From Alphaproteobacteria bacterium (GTDB taxonomy: Bacteria; Pseudomonadota; Alphaproteobacteria; RF32; CAG-239), in contig JAFUSH010000009.1 of assembly GCA_017471705.1 (NCBI GenBank), positions 1 to 42,039 of the forward strand: a DNA stretch of 42,039 bases, written 5' to 3'. Made by a program: the position numbers and the translations under genes. The notes under the pieces were generated by a model. That model searched no databases and was not told where the DNA came from. It worked only from the letters and a program-made list of their open reading frames with translations. Shown here piece by piece: positions 7,795-14,888 of the stretch. Each line of letters begins with the position of its first letter. The stretch's first letter is position 1.

Positions 7795-7831
7795 TATGCT
7801 TTTATATATTTTCCTATGCTTTCTCTATTCT
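7789..7831. repeat. promoter-block repeat, copy 2
   Basis: Second copy of the 43-base block at 4958-5000 (41 identities). Homology fades a few bases beyond 7831, and the Fic remnant begins 23 bases later. Confidence 0.85.
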
Positions 7832-7854
7832 GCTTCTTAATATTTATAACTATA

Positions 7855-7999
7855 TAAACAAGTGAACCATCTGAGCTGTCGTAAATTGCGTTTTTGAGCA
7901 TCTCGATAAGGAATATTTTTTACTTCCTTCAACAATACTATGTACTTTTTGAATGAAGCTTAAGGAAAAAAGTGAATTGCCATCCAAGTATTTTTTCTA
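7855..7999 (-). pseudogene. remnant of a class II fic gene
   Basis: This stretch is closely similar to 5725-5868 inside the intact Fic gene (residues about 95-145), with a different number of Ts in two homopolymers, which breaks the frame. No Fic motif survives, and both ends of the gene are missing. It shows that a second Fic gene once stood upstream of the HD gene, as the intact one stands upstream of the lipoprotein gene. The rest of the gap 7736-8236 holds the promoter block, a decayed boundary motif, a terminator and the promoter of HAD copy 2. Confidence 0.85.
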
Positions 8000-8032
8000 T
8001 TATATGCCCTAACATTTTTTATTTTTTGGTAC

Positions 8033-8054
8033 AATTGGTTAGATAAGTACAAAG
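8033..8054. repeat. decayed boundary motif, copy R5
   Basis: Matches R0 (2457-2478) at 18 of 22 positions, sharing GATAAGT and CAAAG. R0 and R5 bracket the minus-strand block. AT-rich sequence makes this weaker than R1-R3. Confidence 0.35.
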
Positions 8055-8081
8055 TTCAGATTTTTCTATTTAAAATGAAAG

Positions 8082-8118
8082 TCCCTTGCTGCCGTAAATG
8101 AAGTGCAAGGGATTTTTT
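8082..8118 (+). terminator. rho-independent terminator
   Basis: TCCCTTGC (8082-8089) pairs perfectly with GCAAGGGA (8105-8112), followed by six Ts. No intact plus-strand gene precedes it, so it may be left from a deleted gene or protect HAD copy 2 from read-through. Confidence 0.7.
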
Positions 8119-8181
8119 AAATCTTGCTTATTGCAAAACTTCCAAGTGCTCCTCGTATATCTGGAACCATTTACAGCAATA

Positions 8182-8210
8182 TTGACTCTTTTCCTTATCT
8201 GTGCTACGAA
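8182..8210 (+). promoter_or_regulatory. probable promoter of HAD copy 2
   Basis: TTGACT (8182-8187) is followed after 17 bases by TACGAA (8205-8210), a weak -10. A CGGAG ribosome-binding site lies before the ATG at 8237. Confidence 0.45.
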
Positions 8211-8236
8211 ATTAAAAGATTTACAACGGAGCATAT

Positions 8237-8905
8237 ATGTACAAGTTAATTATCTGGGATTTTGACGGAGTTATAGCCGATAGCGAAAAACTATGGATTT
8301 CCGTCTGGTTGGAAACTTTGCAAAAAGAAAAAAATCTCTGTCTTACCGAGGAAGAAACTTTTAAATTAATGGTCGGAATTGCCGACAGAGAAAAGAAAAT
8401 AAATTTAGAAAAATATTTTCCCAATTTAACTTTAGATGATGATTTTATGAAAAAAGTTGAAGAAGGATACATATATAATGAAATACATTGTATGGAGCTG
8501 TTTGAAGGCGTTCAGGATATTATGCAAGATAAACGATTTGAACATTGTATCGCTACCGGAGCAGACAGAAAACAGCACACCAGAAAAACGAGCAAATTTG
8601 AATGGCTCAAAGAGTATGAGAGTTTCACGGTCGATATGGTCAAACAAGGCAAGCCGGCGCCGGATATATTTCTATTAGCCGCAAAGACCAAGGGATATAA
8701 ACCGGAAAATTGCATTGTTATCGGTGACAGTTTGAATGATTTTAAGGCAGCCAACGCCGCCGGAATAAAAAGTATTGCCTTTGTCGGGGCGGAAGGAAAT
8801 AATACAGAAGAATATCGCCGAAAATGTATTGATACCGGAGTTATCGCTGTTTGTGCAACAATGAAAGAAATAAAGCAAGTTATAAATAATTTGCAATCAG
8901 CATAA
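8237..8905 (+). CDS. HAD-family phosphatase (copy 2)
   Basis: A 222-residue paralogue of the protein at 1696-2412, with all four HAD motifs intact: DFDGVIADS (Asp8, Asp10), the Thr in ATGAD, KQGKPAPD and GDSLNDFKAA. The cap region between motif I and motif II and the strand after ATGA differ most (YIYNEIHCMELFEG versus EKYKGMHFMQPIDG), so substrate preference may have shifted. The two copies lie in the same orientation on either side of the minus-strand block. Its G+C and codon use are somewhat richer than copy 1 (for example GCCGGCGCC-type codons). It is followed at 52 bases by an HD-domain gene that it may be transcribed with. Confidence 0.9.
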   Translation: MYKLIIWDFDGVIADSEKLWISVWLETLQKEKNLCLTEEETFKLMVGIADREKKINLEKYFPNLTLDDDFMKKVEEGYIYNEIHCMELFEGVQDIMQDKRFEHCIATGADRKQHTRKTSKFEWLKEYESFTVDMVKQGKPAPDIFLLAAKTKGYKPENCIVIGDSLNDFKAANAAGIKSIAFVGAEGNNTEEYRRKCIDTGVIAVCATMKEIKQVINNLQSA

Positions 8906-8957
8906 ATTCGTAAAGTGAAAATATTTACTGTTTTATAAAAAAACAAAGGATAATAAA

Positions 8958-9398
8958 ATGATTACCGAAAACAGATGGATGCACATTTTAGGAGTAGCAC
9001 GTAAAGCCAAAGAAATTGCCGCAAAATTTAAGCCCAATGATGATAAATTCATTGAAGATATGTTTTTATTGGGAATAATGCACGATTTGGGATATGAATT
9101 TATGGAAAGTAATACTTCTCACGCCGCCGTAGGGGGAGAAATTTTAAAACGCGGCGGATATAAATATTGGCAGGAAGTAGCTATGCACGGTGATGAAACC
9201 GTCGAAAATATGACAGACCAATTATTTATATTAAATTGTGCCGATATGATGACAGGTCCAAACGGGGAAAATTTTACTTTTGATGAAAGACTGAAGGAAA
9301 TCGGCAATCGTTTCGGTAAAGATTCGGCACCTTATCAAAAATGTATAATTGAAGTACGAAAATTAAAGAATGATACACGATATTCAAAAATATTATAA
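8958..9398 (+). CDS. small HD-domain phosphohydrolase
   Basis: A 146-residue HD protein with His9 (RWMHILGVA), His42-Asp43 (GIMHDLGYEF), His55, His77 and Asp96 (LNCADMMTG), a complete metal-ligand set. It belongs to the small stand-alone HD phosphohydrolases that act on nucleotide-type phosphates; the substrate is unknown. An AAAGGA ribosome-binding site supports the ATG. It is unrelated in detail to the HD gene at 7127-7735. The operon with HAD copy 2 ends at the hairpin directly behind it. Confidence 0.85.
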   Translation: MITENRWMHILGVARKAKEIAAKFKPNDDKFIEDMFLLGIMHDLGYEFMESNTSHAAVGGEILKRGGYKYWQEVAMHGDETVENMTDQLFILNCADMMTGPNGENFTFDERLKEIGNRFGKDSAPYQKCIIEVRKLKNDTRYSKIL

Positions 9399-9409
9399 AC
9401 GTAAAACAA

Positions 9410-9435
9410 AAAAGACCGATTTCACTCGGTCTTTT
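9410..9435 (+). terminator. rho-independent terminator
   Basis: AAAAGACCGA (9410-9419), a six-base loop, then TCGGTCTTTT (9426-9435). The self-complementary A/T flanks allow use from both sides. It ends the HAD copy 2 and HD unit. Confidence 0.85.
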
Positions 9436-9512
9436 CTGTTTCAAAAGCAACATCTAATCCTACTCTCAAATCATTTACTGATAATTCTGTACCAGTGTTT
9501 TTATATTAAATA

Positions 9513-9541
9513 TTGACAAGCTTCTACCAAATAAATAAAAT
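9513..9541 (+). promoter_or_regulatory. consensus promoter of the GNAT-kinase gene
   Basis: TTGACA (9513-9518), 17 bases, TAAAAT (9536-9541). Because the in-frame TTG at 9513 is itself the -35 element, translation must begin downstream, at the ATG at 9573. Confidence 0.75.
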
Positions 9542-9572
9542 TCAATCATCACAATTTTACGAGAGAAGAACA

Positions 9573-10580
9573 ATGTATTTAAAACTGGTTTTGCCGTCCG
9601 AAAAATATCTGCCGAGTGTTTACGAAGCAATTGACGAATATCGTAAGCATCCTTCAAAATTTGAAATAAATGCCGTTCAAAAAATGATAGAAGCACAAGA
9701 AAATAATTTCGCTGATTACTTTAAGCAAACAGAAAATGAAAGGCTGGGAATAAATCTTAAATCAGGATATGTTTCCCACACTGTTTTTTGGCTTATAGAC
9801 AATAATAAATATATCGGTACTTTTAATTTGCGTCATAGTTTAACACCGTATTTAAAACAAATCGGCGGGCACATTGCATATCAAATCCGTCCGTCAGAAC
9901 AAAAAAAGGGATATGCCTATGCCGGATTGCTGTTATGTTTAAATGAAGCTTATAAAATGGGATTAAACAAAGTTTTATTAACCTGCAAAATGGATAATAT
10001 ACCCTCTTACGCCACAATGAATAAAGCTATGATTAATTACGGAGGCATAGAAGATACATCTTTTAATGACAATGACGGTATTATTAATAAACGACTTTGG
10101 TTATGGACAACAAAAAAGCCTACTCTTTATATGATTTGCGGATTTTTAGGAGCAGGAAAAACTACCTTTTCGCAAAAATTATCCGCTCAAACAAATGCCG
10201 CACACTTAAATCCGGACGAATGGTGTATGAAACTTTATCCGCAAAAAGAATACGAAACCAATTGGGATAATTGCTTTATAAACACTGTTAATCTTTTATG
10301 GGAAAAAACCGCCGAATATGCCAAACAAAACAAAAGTGTTATTTTTGATATGGGTTTTTGGAATAAGAAAAATCGGCAAAACGATTGTAAAAAAGCGCTC
10401 AAGTTGGGTTTTGAACCGGTCATTTATTATTTATATGCTCCTGATGAAATTCTAATCAAGCGTATTTCGCAGAGAAGAGGTGTAATTGCCGAACATAATA
10501 TTAAAAATTTCAGCAATATTAAACAATATTTTGAAGCACCTGAAGATGATGAATTTTATGTAAAAATCAATAATTTCTGA
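9573..10580 (+). CDS. GNAT acetyltransferase fused to a P-loop kinase
   Basis: A 335-residue two-domain protein. Residues 1-180 are a GNAT N-acyltransferase related to predicted acetyltransferases that begin LKLVLPSEKYLPS; the acetyl-CoA loop is at RPSEQKKGYAYAG (about 106-118). Residues 185-335 are an AAA_33/zeta-toxin-like nucleotide kinase with Walker A GFLGAGKTT (190-198), an FDMG segment as candidate Walker B, and basic lid residues RISQRRG. The kinase half resembles small-molecule phosphotransferases such as chloramphenicol kinase-like proteins. I infer a bifunctional modifying enzyme; substrates are unknown. The ATG at 9573 is chosen because the longer frame starts inside the promoter. 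No second ribosome-binding site separates the domains, so this is a true fusion. Confidence 0.85.
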   Translation: MYLKLVLPSEKYLPSVYEAIDEYRKHPSKFEINAVQKMIEAQENNFADYFKQTENERLGINLKSGYVSHTVFWLIDNNKYIGTFNLRHSLTPYLKQIGGHIAYQIRPSEQKKGYAYAGLLLCLNEAYKMGLNKVLLTCKMDNIPSYATMNKAMINYGGIEDTSFNDNDGIINKRLWLWTTKKPTLYMICGFLGAGKTTFSQKLSAQTNAAHLNPDEWCMKLYPQKEYETNWDNCFINTVNLLWEKTAEYAKQNKSVIFDMGFWNKKNRQNDCKKALKLGFEPVIYYLYAPDEILIKRISQRRGVIAEHNIKNFSNIKQYFEAPEDDEFYVKINNF

Positions 10581-10599
10581 TTATAAAAACACTGTATTT

Positions 10600-10622
10600 A
10601 AAACTCTGCGGCTTTGGGTTTT
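10600..10622. terminator. weak bidirectional terminator between convergent genes
   Basis: AAAACTC (10600-10606) pairs with GGGTTTT (10616-10622) with one wobble. It lies between the plus-strand fusion gene and acyP. Confidence 0.4.
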
Positions 10623-10634
10623 ACAAATATGTTT

Positions 10635-10919
10635 TTATATCCGCTGAAAAATCCCTTCATATACCGGAGGAAACAGTGTATTTAAAGAAGGATTTTCTTT
10701 GACACTGTCAACTCTGGAAAATAAAGGACCTTTATGTAAAACCATAAATAATTTATTCAAATCTTCTTCATCGCCCACAGCTTTAACCAAAACATTTCCA
10801 TTCGGATGATTCATAGCATATCCGGATAAACCGCCGATTTTGGAAGCTTGTCTTATTACCCAATATCGAAAGCCGACACCTTGCACACGTCCGCTTATTT
10901 CCCAACAGCGTTCTGTCAT
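10635..10919 (-). CDS. acyP: acylphosphatase
   Basis: A 94-residue acylphosphatase, which hydrolyses carboxyl-phosphate bonds such as acetyl phosphate in the cytoplasm. The signature GRVQGVGFRYW holds the phosphate loop and catalytic Arg18, and the catalytic Asn lies in GYAMNHPNGNV (Asn37), one residue further from the Arg than usual. Its ATG overlaps the stop of the ATP12 gene as ATGA (10916-10919), so translation is coupled; a longer frame from TTG 10928 is less likely. It is the last gene of the long minus-strand operon. Confidence 0.92.
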   Translation of the reverse strand: MTERCWEISGRVQGVGFRYWVIRQASKIGGLSGYAMNHPNGNVLVKAVGDEEDLNKLFMVLHKGPLFSRVDSVKENPSLNTLFPPVYEGIFQRI

Positions 10920-11404
10920 TTTAACCAATCCTTGACTAAACTTATTTCTTTTCTCACTTTTTCACGTTTATTAAAAGCTTCCTTATCAATACCCCATAAT
11001 TCGTTTTGATAAATATCTTCTAAAAACGCCGCATTAAATATATCATCTGCATTTATTTTGTTATTCAAGACAGATAATCCCAAAAAAACGGATTTCAGCA
11101 GCGCAGATGTTAAAAAAGCCGCTGTCAGTTCTCTGTCCGATAAATTGTTAAGTCTGCTTTTTACCCATAAAAAACATTGTTCATTATCAGGTATTTCGAG
11201 GCTTTGCGAAATTTTTATTTTTGTACCGCTTTCATTTTCAAAATAATTCAAAAAAGGTTGCCAAACATTTAATTGACGTGTATACACCTCTGCATTATCG
11301 CTCCAAAACAGCAACAAATCCGTAGCGGCAAAACGAAGCATTATTTCTGTTGTTTCGCTGCGATGGGATTTTATGTATTGTTCTGATTTTAATAAGTCCG
11401 TCAA
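10916..11404 (-). CDS. ATP12-like F1-ATPase assembly chaperone, short form
   Basis: A 162-residue protein with the core of ATP12 (mitochondrial ATPAF2 family), which binds the F1 alpha subunit before assembly. Recognisable parts are RFAATDLLLFW, a WQPFL segment where family members have WDPLL, a helical stretch, and QNELWGIDKEA matching the family's QxxxWGxDxEA motif. Typical members have about 230-260 residues; here the N-terminal beta domain is missing. The frame starts with TTG at 11404, overlapping the asmA-like stop as TTGA. The next ATG would remove 21 residues and the start of the helical domain. Nothing upstream suggests a frameshifted N-terminus, so the shortening seems real. Confidence 0.75.
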   Translation of the reverse strand: MTDLLKSEQYIKSHRSETTEIMLRFAATDLLLFWSDNAEVYTRQLNVWQPFLNYFENESGTKIKISQSLEIPDNEQCFLWVKSRLNNLSDRELTAAFLTSALLKSVFLGLSVLNNKINADDIFNAAFLEDIYQNELWGIDKEAFNKREKVRKEISLVKDWLK

Positions 11405-13581
11405 TTAAACAACCCTTTAATTTGTTTTTTAATATCTTTAGCGCTGTTTTTTAAATCTTTAGCCTGATTTTTTATACCTTTTCCCAAATCAATTATAGAA
11501 TCTTTGGTATTATTATACCCTTTGCTTACTGTTCCTCCGACAGATTTATCCGCTTTAAAATAATCCGCATACTTTGTTTTCAACAAAGCAGTATGACAAG
11601 GTGCTCCGTCTGCCGAAAGAAGTAAATCTCCAACATTATAAGCCCCCCCCGAAGCTATGGCTCCGATAACATTTTTGGCTGTGGCTGTTTGATTTATACC
11701 TATTTTAGGATTATCTATCGTACCGGTAATTTTTATCAAATTACCCAAAATCGAAGAAATATTAACATCGGTAATTTTGCCTGAGAAAGGTTGCAAGTCC
11801 AAATTTATCTTATCATTTTGCAGATTTATTTTACCATCGGCAACCAAATAAAACGTATCGGCATTAAAAGCTATACCCTTTGGAAAATTTATCAGACCTT
11901 TTGTTATATCACCTCTTATCACGGCGCAAGACATATTCATATCACCATCTGTTGTTTTTATTTTCAAAACATCCAAAATTTGCATTAAAAAATTACCCTG
12001 TAATTTTTTTAAGCTTTTTACATTTATCACCGAATCATCAGCAAAAGCTATAATTTGTCCGCTTGCATTACTTAAATAATCATCGGTACTGCTTCCCGAT
12101 GTATTTATATCTATATCAAACGTTGTTTTTCCACCGCTTTTAATATGTAAATTATCACTGTTATTTTGACCTAAAGGTTTGTAAAAATTTTGGGCAATAA
12201 TATTTGAACCATTTAAATAAACCGCTAAAGTTTTATTACCGGAATTAAGTAATACAGAACCTTTTATTTTTCCGCCGCCGGCAGTTATATTTTCTATATT
12301 TCCCTTTAAAATACCGTTTTTTAAATTTGCATTAGCCGCCACATCAGATAAAGTAATATCTTTTTTATCGGTTATATTCTTTAAGTTGATACTTATATCT
12401 GCATTTATTATTTTAAAATATTGATACGGTATTTTAAAATTTTTGTTTTTTAAGGCGGAAGCCTGAGCAGAACTTATAAACCAATCAAAATTTATTGATG
12501 ACCTTTTATCATTTTTTTTTTCGCCTAAAAAATCATTAATATCAAATCCGTCGCCTTTAATATTAAGCTTTATGTACGGCAACGATTTCGGAGAAGTGAT
12601 TTCAGCCGCTCCGTTTATAACATTATTTTTATATTTCAAATTTTGTATATTTGATTTTAATACACCTTCTTTCAAAGAAACATCGCCTTTAACATCATTA
12701 ATAACTATTTTTTCATCAATTTTTATTTGCTTAACATCGATAGTAATATCCGCATTAATCATTCGCAGATAATCATACGGTATTTCCGTGTTCGGAATGT
12801 ATTCTTCGGCATAAGCATCAGAAATAAACCAATTATCAGAAACTTTTTTCTCATTATTAAAATCATTTACATTTATGTTTTCACTGTTTATATTAAGCTT
12901 AACGTAAGGAATGTTTCCTTGTGTATTCAAATCAAAATATCCTGATATTTTATTTTTTTTGTAAAAAACATCGTAATTACCGTTTGCCTTTATATCGCTT
13001 TGCAGACCGCTCACGGAACCGTTATAATGTAAATTATATCCCATAGCCTTAACATCTGCTTTTATATCGCTTTTATCATAATTATCCGTATTAAGTTGCT
13101 TAAGTGAATTTATCACCATACTTCCGAAAATATCAATTCCTGCCACGGAAGTGTCAAAAGCAATATTTACGGGAGAATCATAATCTGGTGTTTTTACATC
13201 TAAATCATTGATAACTATACTGTCTTTATCATTATAAAAAATTTCCGTATTTTCGGCTTGCACCTTCTCAACCACAATTTCTTTGCGCAATAAAGGTATA
13301 ACGGAAACTTGCACCAAAGCATTGCCTATTCTGGCAATTTTTGTATTATCTTCAATATCGGAAATATATACATCATTTAATTCCAAACTCGGTTTTAATG
13401 AAACCCCTATTTCTATATTCCCGTTAATTTTCATATCTACTTTGGCATATTTACGCACCAATTTTTCAATATCCGGCTTATAATTATTCAAATCGGCAAA
13501 CTTTAAAAAACCTATTGCTGCCGCAAACAAAACCACAGGTACAAAAAGCACAATCAGAAAAACTTTATAAAATTTTTTCAT
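11401..13581 (-). CDS. AsmA-family protein
   Basis: A 726-residue AsmA-like protein. One N-terminal membrane helix (about residues 5-27) anchors a large periplasmic part that begins with the AsmA N-domain (NIEIGVSLKPSLELNDVYI) and ends with the conserved AsmA C-terminal strand set (TIDNPKIGINQ). AsmA proteins belong to the bridge-like lipid-transfer group and affect outer-membrane phospholipid homeostasis. Between residues about 215 and 460 two or three copies of a roughly 120-residue module recur (PYxKLNI, then INDF, then DWFISSAQA, then KIINADISI). Overlaps: ATGA with the rluC-like gene upstream and TTGA with the ATP12 gene downstream. Confidence 0.85.
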   Translation of the reverse strand: MKKFYKVFLIVLFVPVVLFAAAIGFLKFADLNNYKPDIEKLVRKYAKVDMKINGNIEIGVSLKPSLELNDVYISDIEDNTKIARIGNALVQVSVIPLLRKEIVVEKVQAENTEIFYNDKDSIVINDLDVKTPDYDSPVNIAFDTSVAGIDIFGSMVINSLKQLNTDNYDKSDIKADVKAMGYNLHYNGSVSGLQSDIKANGNYDVFYKKNKISGYFDLNTQGNIPYVKLNINSENINVNDFNNEKKVSDNWFISDAYAEEYIPNTEIPYDYLRMINADITIDVKQIKIDEKIVINDVKGDVSLKEGVLKSNIQNLKYKNNVINGAAEITSPKSLPYIKLNIKGDGFDINDFLGEKKNDKRSSINFDWFISSAQASALKNKNFKIPYQYFKIINADISINLKNITDKKDITLSDVAANANLKNGILKGNIENITAGGGKIKGSVLLNSGNKTLAVYLNGSNIIAQNFYKPLGQNNSDNLHIKSGGKTTFDIDINTSGSSTDDYLSNASGQIIAFADDSVINVKSLKKLQGNFLMQILDVLKIKTTDGDMNMSCAVIRGDITKGLINFPKGIAFNADTFYLVADGKINLQNDKINLDLQPFSGKITDVNISSILGNLIKITGTIDNPKIGINQTATAKNVIGAIASGGAYNVGDLLLSADGAPCHTALLKTKYADYFKADKSVGGTVSKGYNNTKDSIIDLGKGIKNQAKDLKNSAKDIKKQIKGLFN

Positions 13582-14507
13582 TCGTTTATCTCCAATCCGA
13601 AAAATTTACAAGCCTCAGCAAAATGCTTCGGTAAATTTGCTTTTATAATCATCTTCTTACCATATATTACACTTAAATCAATTTTGTAAGCGTGTAAATA
13701 TAACTTATCCGCAACTTCTTTCAAACGAACACGTTCACTGCCAAAATACTTACTATCTCCCAAAATAGGAGTATTTATGGTCTCAAGATGCGCTCTTATC
13801 TGATGAGTTCTGCCCGTTAACGGATATACCTCTATCAAGGCATATTTTTTGGCTGCATTATCCAAAACTTTGTATTCGGTAATCGCTTTCTGTCCGTCTT
13901 TGACAACTTGCATCCGCTCACCTGTTTTTTCCAGTGAAAATTTTATAGTACCTTCAAATTTATCCGGACAGCCGCGCACCAAAGCCAAGTATGTTTTCCG
14001 TAAATTATGCTCGCGAAAGGCTTCAGTTAAAATATCAGCATATTTACGATTACGTGCCAAAAGCAAAATACCGCTGGTATCTTTATCTATACGGTGTACT
14101 AATTTAGGTCTTTCATTATTTTCAAATTTTAGCGCATCCAAAAGACCGTCTATATGTTTAACCGTATTGGTACCTCCTTGTACCGCCAAACCTGAAGGTT
14201 TGTTAAGTACAATAATATTATTGTCTTTATAAATAACCATTGATGTTATTAATTCAATATCATTCTTGCTTATATTTTCTTCCTTTTTCTGTGCTTTTTC
14301 ATTATCAAGCGGAGGCAAGCGTAATTCTTGTCCGGCTGATAATCTGGAAGATGTTTCCGCTTTTTTACCGTCAAGTTTTATTTGTTTGGTACGTAATAAT
14401 TTTTGCAACCGCGATAAACTTAATGAAGGATATTCGCGTAAAAACCATCTGTTCAGCCTTATGCCGTCATCTTCCGGTGCTATCTTTACTGTTTTAACTC
14501 CTGACAT
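13578..14507 (-). CDS. RluC/RluD-type 23S rRNA pseudouridine synthase
   Basis: A 309-residue enzyme that isomerises specific uridines of 23S rRNA to pseudouridine. Residues about 15-65 are an S4 RNA-binding domain (RLNRWFLREYPSLSLSRLQ). The catalytic domain contains HRIDKDTSG with the nucleophile Asp141, then GRTHQIRAHL near the C-terminus. RluC (positions 955/2504/2580 in E. coli) is the likeliest assignment because RluC-type enzymes neighbour ATP12 in Alphaproteobacteria, but specificity cannot be proven here. The start directly follows the stop of the upstream small gene, with no gap. Confidence 0.9.
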   Translation of the reverse strand: MSGVKTVKIAPEDDGIRLNRWFLREYPSLSLSRLQKLLRTKQIKLDGKKAETSSRLSAGQELRLPPLDNEKAQKKEENISKNDIELITSMVIYKDNNIIVLNKPSGLAVQGGTNTVKHIDGLLDALKFENNERPKLVHRIDKDTSGILLLARNRKYADILTEAFREHNLRKTYLALVRGCPDKFEGTIKFSLEKTGERMQVVKDGQKAITEYKVLDNAAKKYALIEVYPLTGRTHQIRAHLETINTPILGDSKYFGSERVRLKEVADKLYLHAYKIDLSVIYGKKMIIKANLPKHFAEACKFFGLEINE

Positions 14508-14888
14508 TTAACGACCGCCTTTCTTTTGGGAATTATATTTTTTATTTAAAATATTTTTAGGACAATATGGCTTTGAGTGTTTCAAATGTTTTTCCTTAAA
14601 AGATTCCCCCAACATTTTTACATCAATATCAGGTTTTATTTCTTTAAGATAAAATTTTAATTCTTTGGGAGATAATTCTTCAATATTTGTTGTTTCAATT
14701 ATAGAAGCATTATATTTTTCATCTGTCAGAGCAACACCGGCAAGTTTCTTTTTATCTTCATCGCTCAAGTTTATATATTCCTCTTTACTTATTGAAACGA
14801 GAAAATCATCGGATTCGGATAATATCTTTCGACTTGTATTTTTTAATTTTAAAAAGTTTAAATATGATACAATAACAAGTTTATTCAT
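14508..14888 (-). CDS. small unknown protein between rarA and rluC
   Basis: A 126-residue Lys- and Glu-rich soluble protein that I do not recognise. It contains two acidic helical segments (SKEEYINLSDEDKKKLAG and SPKELKFYLKEIKPD) and a basic tail ending KKYNSQKKGGR. The ATG at 14888 overlaps the rarA stop by eight bases (ATGAATAA), a junction type also used twice elsewhere in the window; the longer frame would run 50 bases into rarA. The dense operon position supports a real gene, perhaps linked to replication or translation, but nothing more can be said. Confidence 0.7.
   Translation of the reverse strand: MNKLVIVSYLNFLKLKNTSRKILSESDDFLVSISKEEYINLSDEDKKKLAGVALTDEKYNASIIETTNIEELSPKELKFYLKEIKPDIDVKMLGESFKEKHLKHSKPYCPKNILNKKYNSQKKGGR

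Noticed and set aside
2457..8054. A classical integron with attI, intI and attC sites
   Set aside because: No tyrosine integrase is encoded and no GTTRRRY/RYYYAAC pair was found in R1-R3, so only a cassette-like description is given.
11139..11152. GTCCGATAA inside the ATP12 gene
   Set aside because: It lacks the leading A and the extended repeat, and lies in coding sequence, so it is a chance match to the boundary motif.
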